This document shows, in pieces, positions 40,058 to 48,473 of a stretch of DNA of 64,000 nt. This stretch comes from an uncultured Sphingomonadaceae bacterium (GTDB lineage Bacteria; Pseudomonadota; Alphaproteobacteria; Sphingomonadales; Sphingomonadaceae): NCBI GenBank assembly GCA_903871605.1, contig CAIQHF010000014.1, forward strand, positions 36,917 to 100,916, read 5' to 3'. How positions within the stretch are numbered: position 1 is the stretch's first letter; each line of letters begins with the position of its first letter. Made by a program: the position numbers and the translations under genes. The notes under the pieces were generated by a model. The model saw only the letters and a program-made list of their open reading frames with translations, was not told where the DNA came from and ran no database searches.

Positions 40058-41485
40058 TCAGGCGGCGCTGTCGATGCCGAGGTCGCCGAGCTTGCGGTAG
40101 AGCGTCGATCGGCCGATCCCGAGCCGGCGCGCGACCTCGCTCATCCGGCCGCGATAATGGTCGATCGCCAACCGGATCACGTCGGCCTCGATCTCGTCGA
40201 GCGGGCGGAGATGGCCGTCGGGGGTGTAGATCGCCACGGCCGACGGCGCGAGCGCTCCGCGCCGACCGACGTCGGGCCGCGTCGTGCGACGCCTCGAGAA
40301 GCTCTCGTGCGCGATCTGCGGGAAATCCGCGGTCGTCAGCGCCGCCGCGTCGCACAGCACCGCGGAGCGGAACAGCGCATTCTGGAGCTGGCGGATATTG
40401 CCCGGCCAGTCATATCCGCCAAGCAGCGTCAGCGCGTCGTCGGTGATGCTGAGCTCGCGCAGGCCCGGCTGGAGCGCGATCCGATCGAGCAGATGGCGCG
40501 CCAGCGCGGGCAGATCCTCGGCGCGGTCGCGCAGCGCGGGCACCGCGACGTGCACGCCGGCGAGCCGGTAGAGCAGGTCTTCGCGGAAGCGGCCTGCGGC
40601 GACCTCCTCGGCGAGCGAGACGCGGCTCGTGGCGATCACGCGCACATCGACGTCGCGGCAGCCGCGCGCACCGAGCGGCCAGATCCGGTTGCTGTCGATC
40701 GCGGCGAGCAGCCGCGCCTGCGTGTCGAGCGGAAGCGCCGCGACATCGTCGAGGAACAGCGTCCCGCCATCGGCTTCGACGAAACGGCCCGGGTTGCGTT
40801 CGAAGGCGCCCGCAAACGCGCCGCGTTCATGGCCGAACAGGTCCGAATCGACGACGTTGGCGGGAACCGCGCCACAGTCGACGACGATCAGCGGGCGTTG
40901 GGCGCGCGGGCTTGCCGCATGGATCGCCTCGGCGATCATCTCCTTGCCGGTGCCGCGTTCGCCCTCGATCAGCACGGGGACACGCGCATGCGCCGCCCGC
41001 GAGGCGGTGGCGATCGCAGCGCGGAACGCAGGTGCTGCGCCGACGATTTCGTCGAAGGACAGCGGCTGCCAGAGCTTCTCCGCCATCGGGCGGAGCTCGC
41101 CCTCGATCGAGTCGCGGTTGGCAGCGGCGTCGAGCGCGGCGAGCAGGCGATCGGGCGCGAGCGGCTTGACCAGATAGTCGGTCGCGCCGGCGCGCATCGC
41201 TTCGATCGCGACCGCGAGGCCATCGAGCGTGGTCAGCACGTGCACGGCCTTGTCGGGATGCGCCGCGCGCAACGCGGCGACGAGCGTCGGCGTATCGTCG
41301 GCCTGGTCGATCAGGATGACCTCGATCGTCCGCGCATGCGGCGCGGCAAGCGACGCGATCGCGGCATCGCCCGAATCCGCGACTACGGTGCGCCAGCCGG
41401 CACGGGCGGCAATCGCGGAAACGAGCCTTCGCTGGCCGGCATCGTCGTTGATCAGCAACAGGCTTCGGATCGTTTCGCGCGGCAT
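40058..41485 (-). CDS. Sigma-54-type AAA+ response regulator (NtrC-like) with GAFAGA instead of GAFTGA
   Basis: Receiver domain (INDD, LID, LTT, LVKP); AAA+ GERGTGKE, GGTLFLDDV; Fis-type HTH IDHYRGRMSEVARRLGIGRSTLYRKL. Confidence 0.9.
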   Translation of the reverse strand: MPRETIRSLLLINDDAGQRRLVSAIAARAGWRTVVADSGDAAIASLAAPHARTIEVILIDQADDTPTLVAALRAAHPDKAVHVLTTLDGLAVAIEAMRAGATDYLVKPLAPDRLLAALDAAANRDSIEGELRPMAEKLWQPLSFDEIVGAAPAFRAAIATASRAAHARVPVLIEGERGTGKEMIAEAIHAASPRAQRPLIVVDCGAVPANVVDSDLFGHERGAFAGAFERNPGRFVEADGGTLFLDDVAALPLDTQARLLAAIDSNRIWPLGARGCRDVDVRVIATSRVSLAEEVAAGRFREDLLYRLAGVHVAVPALRDRAEDLPALARHLLDRIALQPGLRELSITDDALTLLGGYDWPGNIRQLQNALFRSAVLCDAAALTTADFPQIAHESFSRRRTTRPDVGRRGALAPSAVAIYTPDGHLRPLDEIEADVIRLAIDHYRGRMSEVARRLGIGRSTLYRKLGDLGIDSAA

Positions 41486-41626
41486 CCAAGTCCCCCGGAG
41501 TTGTCCATCTGCTAGTCGACGCGGGTAAAGACGGGATTAAGCCTGCGCCCGTTTCGCCGAACGATTGCGCTTGCTCCGACCGACAAGCCGGTTAGACATC
41601 GCGGCGAGCAACGTGAAGAGGGTCCG

Positions 41627-41758
41627 ATGGCCGAGCATACCCCGATGGAAACCAAGGCGCACGAACAGACCTATGAGAGCTTCATCAAGGTCTTCACCTA
41701 CGGTGCCGTCGCCTGCTTCGTCATCGCGGCGATCGTCGTCTATCTGATCGCGTCCTGA
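41627..41758 (+). CDS. aa3-type cytochrome c oxidase subunit IV-like small protein (43 aa)
   Basis: MAEHTPMETKAHEQTYESFIKVFTYGAVACFVIAAIVVYLIAS, read directly; below ORF-track cutoff; just upstream of pntAA as commonly seen in alphaproteobacteria. Confidence 0.8.
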   Translation: MAEHTPMETKAHEQTYESFIKVFTYGAVACFVIAAIVVYLIAS

Positions 41759-41768
41759 GCGCGATCGG

Positions 41769-42890
41769 GTGAAGATCGCTGTCCTGAAGGAAACGGCGCC
41801 GGGTGAGCGCCGTGTGGCGGCGACGCCCGAGACGGTCAAGAAGTTCGTCGCGCTGGGCGCCCGGATCGCGGTCGAGGCCGGAGCGGGCGACACCGCCTCG
41901 ATCGCCGATGCCGCCTATGCCGAGGCCGGTGCCACGATCGGCGACCGGACCGCGACCGTTGCCGGGGCCGATCTGCTGCTCGGCGTGCAGGGGCCGGAGC
42001 CGTCGTCGATCGCGGGCGCCGCGCCCGGTACGTGGCTCGTCGCCGCGCTCAATCCGTTCGGCGCGCGCGAGCGGATCGACGCCTATGCCGGCGCCGGGCT
42101 GGAAGCACTGGCGATGGAGCTGATGCCGCGGATCACGCGGGCGCAGTCGATGGACATATTGTCGTCGCAGTCCAATCTGTCGGGCTACAAGGCGGTGCTC
42201 GACGCGGCGGGCGAATATGGCCGCGCCTTTCCGATGATGATGACCGCGGCGGGCACGATCAGCGCCGCGCGCGTGTTCGTGATGGGGGTCGGCGTCGCGG
42301 GCCTCCAGGCGATCGCGACCGCGCGCAGGCTGGGTGCGCAGGTTTCCGCGACCGACGTGCGCTCAGCGACCAAGGAGCAGATCCTGTCGCTCGGCGCCAA
42401 GCCGATCTTCGTCGAGGACGTCGCGGGCATCGAGGGCGAGGGATCGGGCGGCTATGCGACCGAAATGTCGCCCGAATATCAAAAGGCGCAGGCCGAACTC
42501 GTCTCCGCGCACATCGCCAAGCAGGACATCGTGATCACCACCGCGCTGATCCCGGGCCGGCCCGCGCCGCGGCTGGTCTCCGACGCGCAGGTCGCGACGA
42601 TGCGCGCCGGATCGGTGATCGTCGATCTCGCGGTCGAAGCCGGTGGCAACGTCGAAGGCGCTGTCGCGGGCGAAGTGGTCGAACGCCACGGCGTCAGGAT
42701 CGTCGGGCATCGCAACGTCCCGAGCCGGCTGGCAGCGGACGCCTCCGCGCTGTTTGCCCGCAACCTCTACAATTTCCTCTCGGCCTTCTGGGACAAGGAT
42801 AGCGGGCGCCCCGTGCTCGACGCCGAAATCGGCGATGCGATCCGGCTCACGCGCGAGGGCAGGGTCGTCCATCCGAGGTTGCTTGCATGA
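41769..42890 (+). CDS. pntAA: NAD(P) transhydrogenase subunit alpha part 1
   Basis: KIAVLKETAPGERRVAATPETVKKF, AGTISAARVFVMGVGVAGLQAIATARRLGAQV. Confidence 0.95.
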   Translation: MKIAVLKETAPGERRVAATPETVKKFVALGARIAVEAGAGDTASIADAAYAEAGATIGDRTATVAGADLLLGVQGPEPSSIAGAAPGTWLVAALNPFGARERIDAYAGAGLEALAMELMPRITRAQSMDILSSQSNLSGYKAVLDAAGEYGRAFPMMMTAAGTISAARVFVMGVGVAGLQAIATARRLGAQVSATDVRSATKEQILSLGAKPIFVEDVAGIEGEGSGGYATEMSPEYQKAQAELVSAHIAKQDIVITTALIPGRPAPRLVSDAQVATMRAGSVIVDLAVEAGGNVEGAVAGEVVERHGVRIVGHRNVPSRLAADASALFARNLYNFLSAFWDKDSGRPVLDAEIGDAIRLTREGRVVHPRLLA

Positions 42891-43261
42891 TTGCGCTGTT
42901 GCTCGCCACGCTTCTCGTCTCGGGCCAGCCGCATGGCCCGATCGTCCACGCGACCGACGTCAAGTCGGACGCATCCGACGACCTCACCGAGAAATTCGCG
43001 CAGGCGCTGCGCAAGGCCTTGCCGTCGGCCAAGCATATGCGGCCTGAGACCGGCGACGACGCGGACGACCTGTTCCTCACGATCCTGTTCCCGGTCGAGC
43101 CCGACGGCAAGCGCTTCGGCTATGCGGTCGATCTGCTCAAGGCCGAGCAATTCGTCGCGCCCGCGCGGCTCGCCTCCTTTACCGGCAATTGCCGCATGTC
43201 GGCGATCGATGCCTGTGCGCGCGATGTCGTTTCCAAGGCGGACAAGAAAGCGGAGGACTGA
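42887..43261 (+). CDS. Hypothetical exported protein between pntAA and pntAB
   Basis: 124-aa ORF overlapping pntAA by 4 nt; signal-like N-terminus MIALLLATLLVSGQP. Confidence 0.65.
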   Translation: MIALLLATLLVSGQPHGPIVHATDVKSDASDDLTEKFAQALRKALPSAKHMRPETGDDADDLFLTILFPVEPDGKRFGYAVDLLKAEQFVAPARLASFTGNCRMSAIDACARDVVSKADKKAED

Positions 43262-43267
43262 GCGGCC

Positions 43268-43561
43268 ATGGACTTCATCTCGATCCTGTCGGTCTTCGTG
43301 CTGGCGTGCTGCGTTGGCTATTATGTCGTGTGGTCGGTGACGCCCGCGCTGCATACGCCGCTGATGGCGGTGACCAACGCGATCTCGAGCGTCATCGTCG
43401 TCGGTGCGCTGATCGCGGGGGCGGCGGAAGGCTCGCCCATCGCCAAATGGCTGGGGCTGGGCGCGGTCGTGCTGGCGAGCGTCAACATCTTCGGCGGCTT
43501 CGCGGTCACCGAGCGAATGCTGGCGATGTACAAGAAGAAGGAGCGGCCGGCCGCGAAGTAG
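43268..43561 (+). CDS. pntAB: NAD(P) transhydrogenase subunit alpha part 2
   Basis: GYYVVWSVTPALHTPLMAVTNAISSVIVVGAL; FGGFAVTERMLAMYKKK. Confidence 0.95.
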   Translation: MDFISILSVFVLACCVGYYVVWSVTPALHTPLMAVTNAISSVIVVGALIAGAAEGSPIAKWLGLGAVVLASVNIFGGFAVTERMLAMYKKKERPAAK

Positions 43562-43563
43562 CC

Positions 43564-43630
43564 GGTCCCCGGCGAAAGCCGGGGTCCAGGCCGCCGCGGG
43601 AAGCTGGGCCCCGGCGTGCGCCGGGGAACC
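43564..43630. repeat. Paired-palindrome REP-like element (copy A)
   Basis: GGTCCCCGGCGAAAGCCGGGGTCCAGG and inverted CTGGGCCCCGGCGTGCGCCGGGGAACC. Confidence 0.7.
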
Positions 43631-43645
43631 GAAGGGGAAGAGTTG

Positions 43646-45061
43646 ATGCACGAAGCGGTGGCGATGAACCCCTGGGCGGCGCTGGCCTATCTGGTTGCGG
43701 GGGTGTGCTTCATCCTCGCGCTGCGCGGGCTGTCGAGCCCGGCGAGCAGCCGTCGCGGTAACCGGCTCGGCATGGCGGGCATGGCGCTCGCGGTCGGCAC
43801 CACGCTGGTGACGCATTCGTTCGCGAGTTTGCCCGAGATACTCGTCGCGATGGCGATCGGCGCCGCGATCGGCATCGTCACCGCGCGGCGCATCAAGATG
43901 ACCGACATGCCGCAGCTCGTCGCGGCGTTCCACAGCCTCGTCGGTCTCGCGGCGGTGCTGGTCGCGGTCGCCGCCTTCGCCAATCCGGGCGCGTTCGGCA
44001 TTCTCGACGCCGCGACCGGCCATATCCACCAGGTCAGCCGGATCGAGATGGGACTGGGCATCGCGATCGGCGCGATCACCTTCTCGGGGAGCGTGATCGC
44101 CTTCCTCAAGCTCAACGGCAATATGAGCGGCAAGCCGATCCTGCTGCCCGCGCGCCACATCATCAACCTCGGCACGCTGGCGGCGATCCTGCTGCTGATC
44201 GCCTATTTCGTCACCGACGACCGGACCGCGGTGTTCGTCGCGATCACTGCGCTGAGCTTCGCGATCGGCTTCCTGCTGATCGTCCCGATCGGCGGCGCGG
44301 ACATGCCCGTCGTGGTTTCGATGCTCAACTCTTATTCGGGCTGGGCGGCGGCGGCGATGGGGTTCACGCTGCACAACAGCGCGATGATCATCACCGGCGC
44401 GCTGGTGGGCTCGTCGGGCGCGATCCTCAGCTACATCATGTGCAAGGCGATGAACCGCAGCTTCGTCAGCGTGATCGCGGGCGGCTTCGGCACCGAGTCC
44501 GGCCCGGCGGGCGGCGCCGCGGCGATCGATCGCCCGTGGAAGCGCGGCTCGGCCGAGGACGCCGCGTTCCTCATGCAGCAGGCCGAGCAGGTGATCATCG
44601 TGCCCGGCTACGGCATGGCCGTCGCGCAGGCGCAGCACGCGCTGCGCGAGATGGGCGACCTGCTCAAGAAGCACGGCGTGCGTGTCAAATATGCGATCCA
44701 CCCCGTCGCGGGGCGGATGCCCGGGCATATGAACGTGCTGCTCGCCGAGGCCAACGTCCCCTATGACGACGTCTATGAGCTCGAGGACATCAACGGCGAG
44801 TTCGCGCAGACCGACGTCGCCTTCGTGATCGGCGCCAACGACGTCACCAATCCCGCCGCCAAGACCGACAAGTCGTCGCCGATCTACGGCATGCCCGTGC
44901 TCGAGGTGTGGAAGGCCAAGACCGTGCTGTTCATCAAGCGCTCGATGGGCGGGGTCGGCTATGCCGGCGTCGACAACGAGGTCTTCTATATGGACAATAC
45001 GATGATGCTGCTCGCCGACGCCAAGAAGATGGTCGAGGAGATCGTCAAGGCGATGGGCTGA
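43646..45061 (+). CDS. pntB: NAD(P) transhydrogenase subunit beta
   Basis: GADMPVVVSMLNSYSGWAAAAMGFTL, VIIVPGYGMAVAQAQHAL, GVGYAGVDNEVFYMDNTMMLLADAKKM. Confidence 0.96.
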   Translation: MHEAVAMNPWAALAYLVAGVCFILALRGLSSPASSRRGNRLGMAGMALAVGTTLVTHSFASLPEILVAMAIGAAIGIVTARRIKMTDMPQLVAAFHSLVGLAAVLVAVAAFANPGAFGILDAATGHIHQVSRIEMGLGIAIGAITFSGSVIAFLKLNGNMSGKPILLPARHIINLGTLAAILLLIAYFVTDDRTAVFVAITALSFAIGFLLIVPIGGADMPVVVSMLNSYSGWAAAAMGFTLHNSAMIITGALVGSSGAILSYIMCKAMNRSFVSVIAGGFGTESGPAGGAAAIDRPWKRGSAEDAAFLMQQAEQVIIVPGYGMAVAQAQHALREMGDLLKKHGVRVKYAIHPVAGRMPGHMNVLLAEANVPYDDVYELEDINGEFAQTDVAFVIGANDVTNPAAKTDKSSPIYGMPVLEVWKAKTVLFIKRSMGGVGYAGVDNEVFYMDNTMMLLADAKKMVEEIVKAMG

Positions 45062-45085
45062 GGGCCACCTGCGTCGTCCCGCCCG

Positions 45086-45294
45086 CTCGTCATCCCCGCG
45101 AAGGCTGGGATCTCGGCGAAATCCCGCGAGGTCCGCGCCAAGCTCGAGCCGATCCGGATTGGCGTCCACGATCCGTCGTAGCGTCCCGTCGCGCTTCCGC
45201 GCCTTGAGCGCTTTCGCGCGCGTTTGCATCCTCGGCGCATGAGGCGAGCGTCGCGCGTGCCGCCTGAGATGCCAGGCTTCGCCGGCATGACGAG
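45086..45294. repeat. MITE-like element: ~209 bp with 29-bp imperfect terminal inverted repeats
   Basis: CTCGTCATCCCCGCGAAGGCTGGGATCTC (45086-45114) vs reverse complement of 45266-45294, CTCGTCATGCCGGCGAAGCCTGGCATCTC: 25/29 identical by hand. Confidence 0.65.
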
Positions 45295-45313
45295 ATTGGG
45301 GTGTGTGCCGGGC

Positions 45314-46312
45314 TTAGAAAATCAACGTCGCCCAATAGAATAGCGCGCCCACCGCCGCGGCCGCCGGGATCGTCACCACCCACGCGACGACGATGCTCGA
45401 CGCCACGTTCCAGCGCACCGCCGACAGCCGCCGCGAGGCGCCGACGCCGACGATCGCGCCGGTGATCGTGTGCGTCGTCGAGACCGGGATGCCGAAATAG
45501 GTCGCCATGAACAGCGTGATCGCGCCGCCCGTCTCGGCGGCGAAGCCCTGTGGCGGGGTGAGGCGGGTGATCTTCGAGCCCATGGTGTGGACGATCTTCC
45601 AGCCGCCCGCGAGCGTGCCGAGACCCATCGCCGCCTGGCAGGCGAGCACCACCCACAAGGGCACATGGAAGGTCGGCCCGAGCAGGCCCTGCGAATAGAG
45701 CAGCACCGCGATGATCCCCATCGTCTTCTGCGCGTCGTTGCCGCCGTGGCCCAGCGAGTAAAGCGAGGCGGAGACGAGCTGGAGCTTGCGGAAGCGGCGG
45801 TCGACCTGGTTGGGGGTCGAGCGGATCGACGACCAGGCGACCGCGAGCACCAATACCAACGCCAGCACGAGCCCGAGCGCGGGCGACAGCACGATCGCCA
45901 GCGCGGTCTTGATCACCCCGCTCCACACCACCGCCGAGACGCCGGCCTTCGCTGTCCCCGCACCGATCAGCCCGCCGACGAGCGCATGGCTCGACGAGGA
46001 CGGGATCGCCATGAACCAGGTGATGAGGTTCCAGATGATCGCGCCCATCAGCGCGCCAAAGATCACGCGCGCGTCGATCACGCTGCTGCCGACGATCCCG
46101 GTGCCGATCGTGGTAGCGACGTGCGTGCCGAAGAAAAGGAAGGCGATGAAGTTGAAGAACGCCGCCCAGGCGACCGCCTGATGCGGCTTGAGCACGCGCG
46201 TCGAGACGACGGTGGCGATCGAGTTGGCGGCGTCATGGAGCCCGTTGAGCAGATCGAAAGCGAGTGCGACCGCGATCAGCGCGACGAGCAGCGGGAAAGC
46301 GAGGTGGGTCAT
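45314..46312 (-). CDS. pit: Inorganic phosphate transporter, Pit family
   Basis: FDLLNGLHDAANSIATVVSTRVL, SHALVGGLIGAG, GHGGNDAQKTMGII. Confidence 0.95.
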   Translation of the reverse strand: MTHLAFPLLVALIAVALAFDLLNGLHDAANSIATVVSTRVLKPHQAVAWAAFFNFIAFLFFGTHVATTIGTGIVGSSVIDARVIFGALMGAIIWNLITWFMAIPSSSSHALVGGLIGAGTAKAGVSAVVWSGVIKTALAIVLSPALGLVLALVLVLAVAWSSIRSTPNQVDRRFRKLQLVSASLYSLGHGGNDAQKTMGIIAVLLYSQGLLGPTFHVPLWVVLACQAAMGLGTLAGGWKIVHTMGSKITRLTPPQGFAAETGGAITLFMATYFGIPVSTTHTITGAIVGVGASRRLSAVRWNVASSIVVAWVVTIPAAAAVGALFYWATLIF

Positions 46313-46340
46313 GCGAGGCGGTGACTTGCAAATGCGTCCG

Positions 46341-46416
46341 TTCTCCCGCGAACGCGGGAGCCCGGCTTTACCACGCGCAGCGCTTGTGTCCCTGGGCTCC
46401 TGCCTGCGCGGGAGCA
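46341..46416. repeat. Paired-palindrome REP-like element (variant D)
   Basis: TTCTCCCGCGAACGCGGGAGCCCGG and inverted CCTGGGCTCCTGCCTGCGCGGGAGCA. Confidence 0.6.
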
Positions 46417-46426
46417 CAAGCGTTCG

Positions 46427-47482
46427 TCACGCATGGTCGATCACCAGTCCCTGGATCTCGTTGGCGACGTCCTCGAAGCGATCGACCACCTTCTCGAGAT
46501 GCGCATAGATCTCCTGACCGACAACGAAGTCCATCGGCCGCTCCTTGCTGTCGCGGAACAGCGCCTTGAGGCCCTGGTCGTGGATCTCGTCGGCATGGCC
46601 TTCGAGCGCGATCAGCCGGCCGGTCAGCGTATGCAACCGCCCCGCGTTGGTCGAGAGTGCGCGCAGCAGCGGGATCGCCTCCTCGGTGACGCGCGCCGCC
46701 TCGACGATGATCCCGGACATGTCGCGCATCTCGGCGGCGAACGCGCGCACCTCGAACAAGGCGACGGCCTTGGCGGTCTGGTTCATCTGGTCGATCGCGT
46801 CGTCCATCACGCCGATCAGCCCGGTGATCGCCGAGCGATCGAACGGGGTGACGAAGGTGCGTCGGACATCCTGCAGCACGTCGCGCGCGATATCGTCGGC
46901 ATTCTGCTCCTGGATCACGATCTCGCGGATGTGCGCCTCGATATCGGGGCCGCCCTGCATCAGCTTGGCGAGCGCATCCGCACCCGCGACGAGCGTGCTG
47001 CTATGCGCTTCGAACAGATCGAAGAAGCGCGTCTGCTTGGGCATCAGCGACTGGAACCAGCGTAGCACAGGGATATTCCTTCCGATCTTCTCGCCGAATG
47101 TGACGATGCGGTCGAGCAGGCCCGGCGCAGCGGCGGGCTCGCGAAACCGCGCGATGATGGTCTTGAGCTCGGGCTCGTCGACCGCGGCGGCGGCGTTGGC
47201 GAGCGTGAACCAGGCGGTGGTGCGCTCGTCCTGCTCGGGCCATTCCTCGGCCTGGCCGGTCACCGCGAAGGGGAACACGTCGACCGCGATCGTCTTGACG
47301 AGCCCCGTCTTGCGACGCTTGGCGTAGCTATAGCTTCCGATCTGCGTCGGACAGGCGATGCCCTCGGCGCCGGCCTCCTCGAACGCCTCCTGCGCGGCCG
47401 CCTCGTGCGCGCGCAGGCCCTTGATCGGATTGCCCTTGGGGATCACCCAGCGCTGCGTCTCGCGGCTGGTGATCAGCATCAC
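46427..47482 (-). CDS. Nudix-DUF47 (PhoU-like Pit accessory) fusion; true start may be ATC at 47536
   Basis: Nudix-like WVIPKGNPIKGLRAHEAAAQEAFEEAGAEG followed by DUF47-like FFDLFEAHSSTLVAGADALAKLMQ...IVIQEQNADDIARDVLQDVRRTFVTPFDRSAITGLIGVMDDAID. Confidence 0.88.
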   Translation of the reverse strand: MMLITSRETQRWVIPKGNPIKGLRAHEAAAQEAFEEAGAEGIACPTQIGSYSYAKRRKTGLVKTIAVDVFPFAVTGQAEEWPEQDERTTAWFTLANAAAAVDEPELKTIIARFREPAAAPGLLDRIVTFGEKIGRNIPVLRWFQSLMPKQTRFFDLFEAHSSTLVAGADALAKLMQGGPDIEAHIREIVIQEQNADDIARDVLQDVRRTFVTPFDRSAITGLIGVMDDAIDQMNQTAKAVALFEVRAFAAEMRDMSGIIVEAARVTEEAIPLLRALSTNAGRLHTLTGRLIALEGHADEIHDQGLKALFRDSKERPMDFVVGQEIYAHLEKVVDRFEDVANEIQGLVIDHA

Positions 47483-47675
47483 GCGCAGCTGGCCATCGGG
47501 CTCGGTGCGGTAGGGCAGGGCGGCAACCTGGCGGATCTTCGGTCTCCGTTACATATTTGTTACCGCTCAACAGCAAGCGCGACGGTCATGCAAGCCTGCA
47601 ACGCTTGGACCGCGCGATCGATCGTTCTATCATCGTGCGACACGCCGGCTCGACCGGCGACACGAGGAGCAAGCG

Positions 47676-48449
47676 ATGGCGACGGCGGCAATGGAGCGGA
47701 GCGTGCGCGACGAAGTCTCGGCCGAGGAATGGGCGGTGCGCGTCGATCTCGCCGCCGCCTATCGGCTGGTCGCGCTTTATGGCTGGGACGATCTGATCTT
47801 CACGCACCTGTCCGCGCGCGTGCCGGGGCCGGAGCATCATTTCCTGATCAATCCCTATCATCTGATGTTCGAGGAGATGACCGCCTCCGCGCTGGTCAAG
47901 ATCGATCATGACGGGCGGCCCGTCGGCCGCCCCGCGATGGTCAACGCCGCGGGGTTCGTGATCCACTCGGCGATCCACATGGCGCGCGACGACGCCAGGG
48001 CGGTGCTTCACCTCCACACGCCGCACGGCCAGGCCGTCTCGGCGATGGATTTTGGCCTGCTGCCGCACACGCAGACCGCGATGATCGCGTCGGGCGAGCT
48101 TGCCTATCACGATTATGAGGGCATCGCGACCGAGCTCGAGGAGCGCGAGCGGCTGGTCGCCGATCTCGGCGACAAGAGCGTGATGATCCTGCGCAACCAT
48201 GGCACGCTGACCGTCGGCGAGACGATCGGCCACGCCTTCCTGCGCATGTATTTCCTCGAGCGTGCCTGTCAGGCGCAGGTCCACATGCTGGCGGCGGGGC
48301 GCGAGCATCTCAACAACCCGCCGCAGGGGACGCCCGCGAAGGTCGCGGTCCAGGCGGACGCCCGGACGACGCGGATGGGCGCCGACATGCTCGCCTGGCC
48401 CGCGCTGCTGCGCAAGCTCGATCGGATCGATCCCTCCTTTCGGGAGTAG
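47676..48449 (+). CDS. Class II aldolase/adducin family protein
   Basis: DLAAAYRLVALYGWDDLIFTHLSARVPG, HSAIHMARDDARAVLHLHTPHGQAVS, LRNHGTLTVGETIGHAF. Confidence 0.93.
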   Translation: MATAAMERSVRDEVSAEEWAVRVDLAAAYRLVALYGWDDLIFTHLSARVPGPEHHFLINPYHLMFEEMTASALVKIDHDGRPVGRPAMVNAAGFVIHSAIHMARDDARAVLHLHTPHGQAVSAMDFGLLPHTQTAMIASGELAYHDYEGIATELEERERLVADLGDKSVMILRNHGTLTVGETIGHAFLRMYFLERACQAQVHMLAAGREHLNNPPQGTPAKVAVQADARTTRMGADMLAWPALLRKLDRIDPSFRE

Positions 48450-48473
48450 AGGTCTCCGAACAGGAGACTGCAT

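Noticed and set aside
42767-45229. 820-aa minus-strand ORF across the pnt genes
   Set aside because: Low-complexity H/R/D/E-rich shadow opposite well-defined pntAA/AB/B
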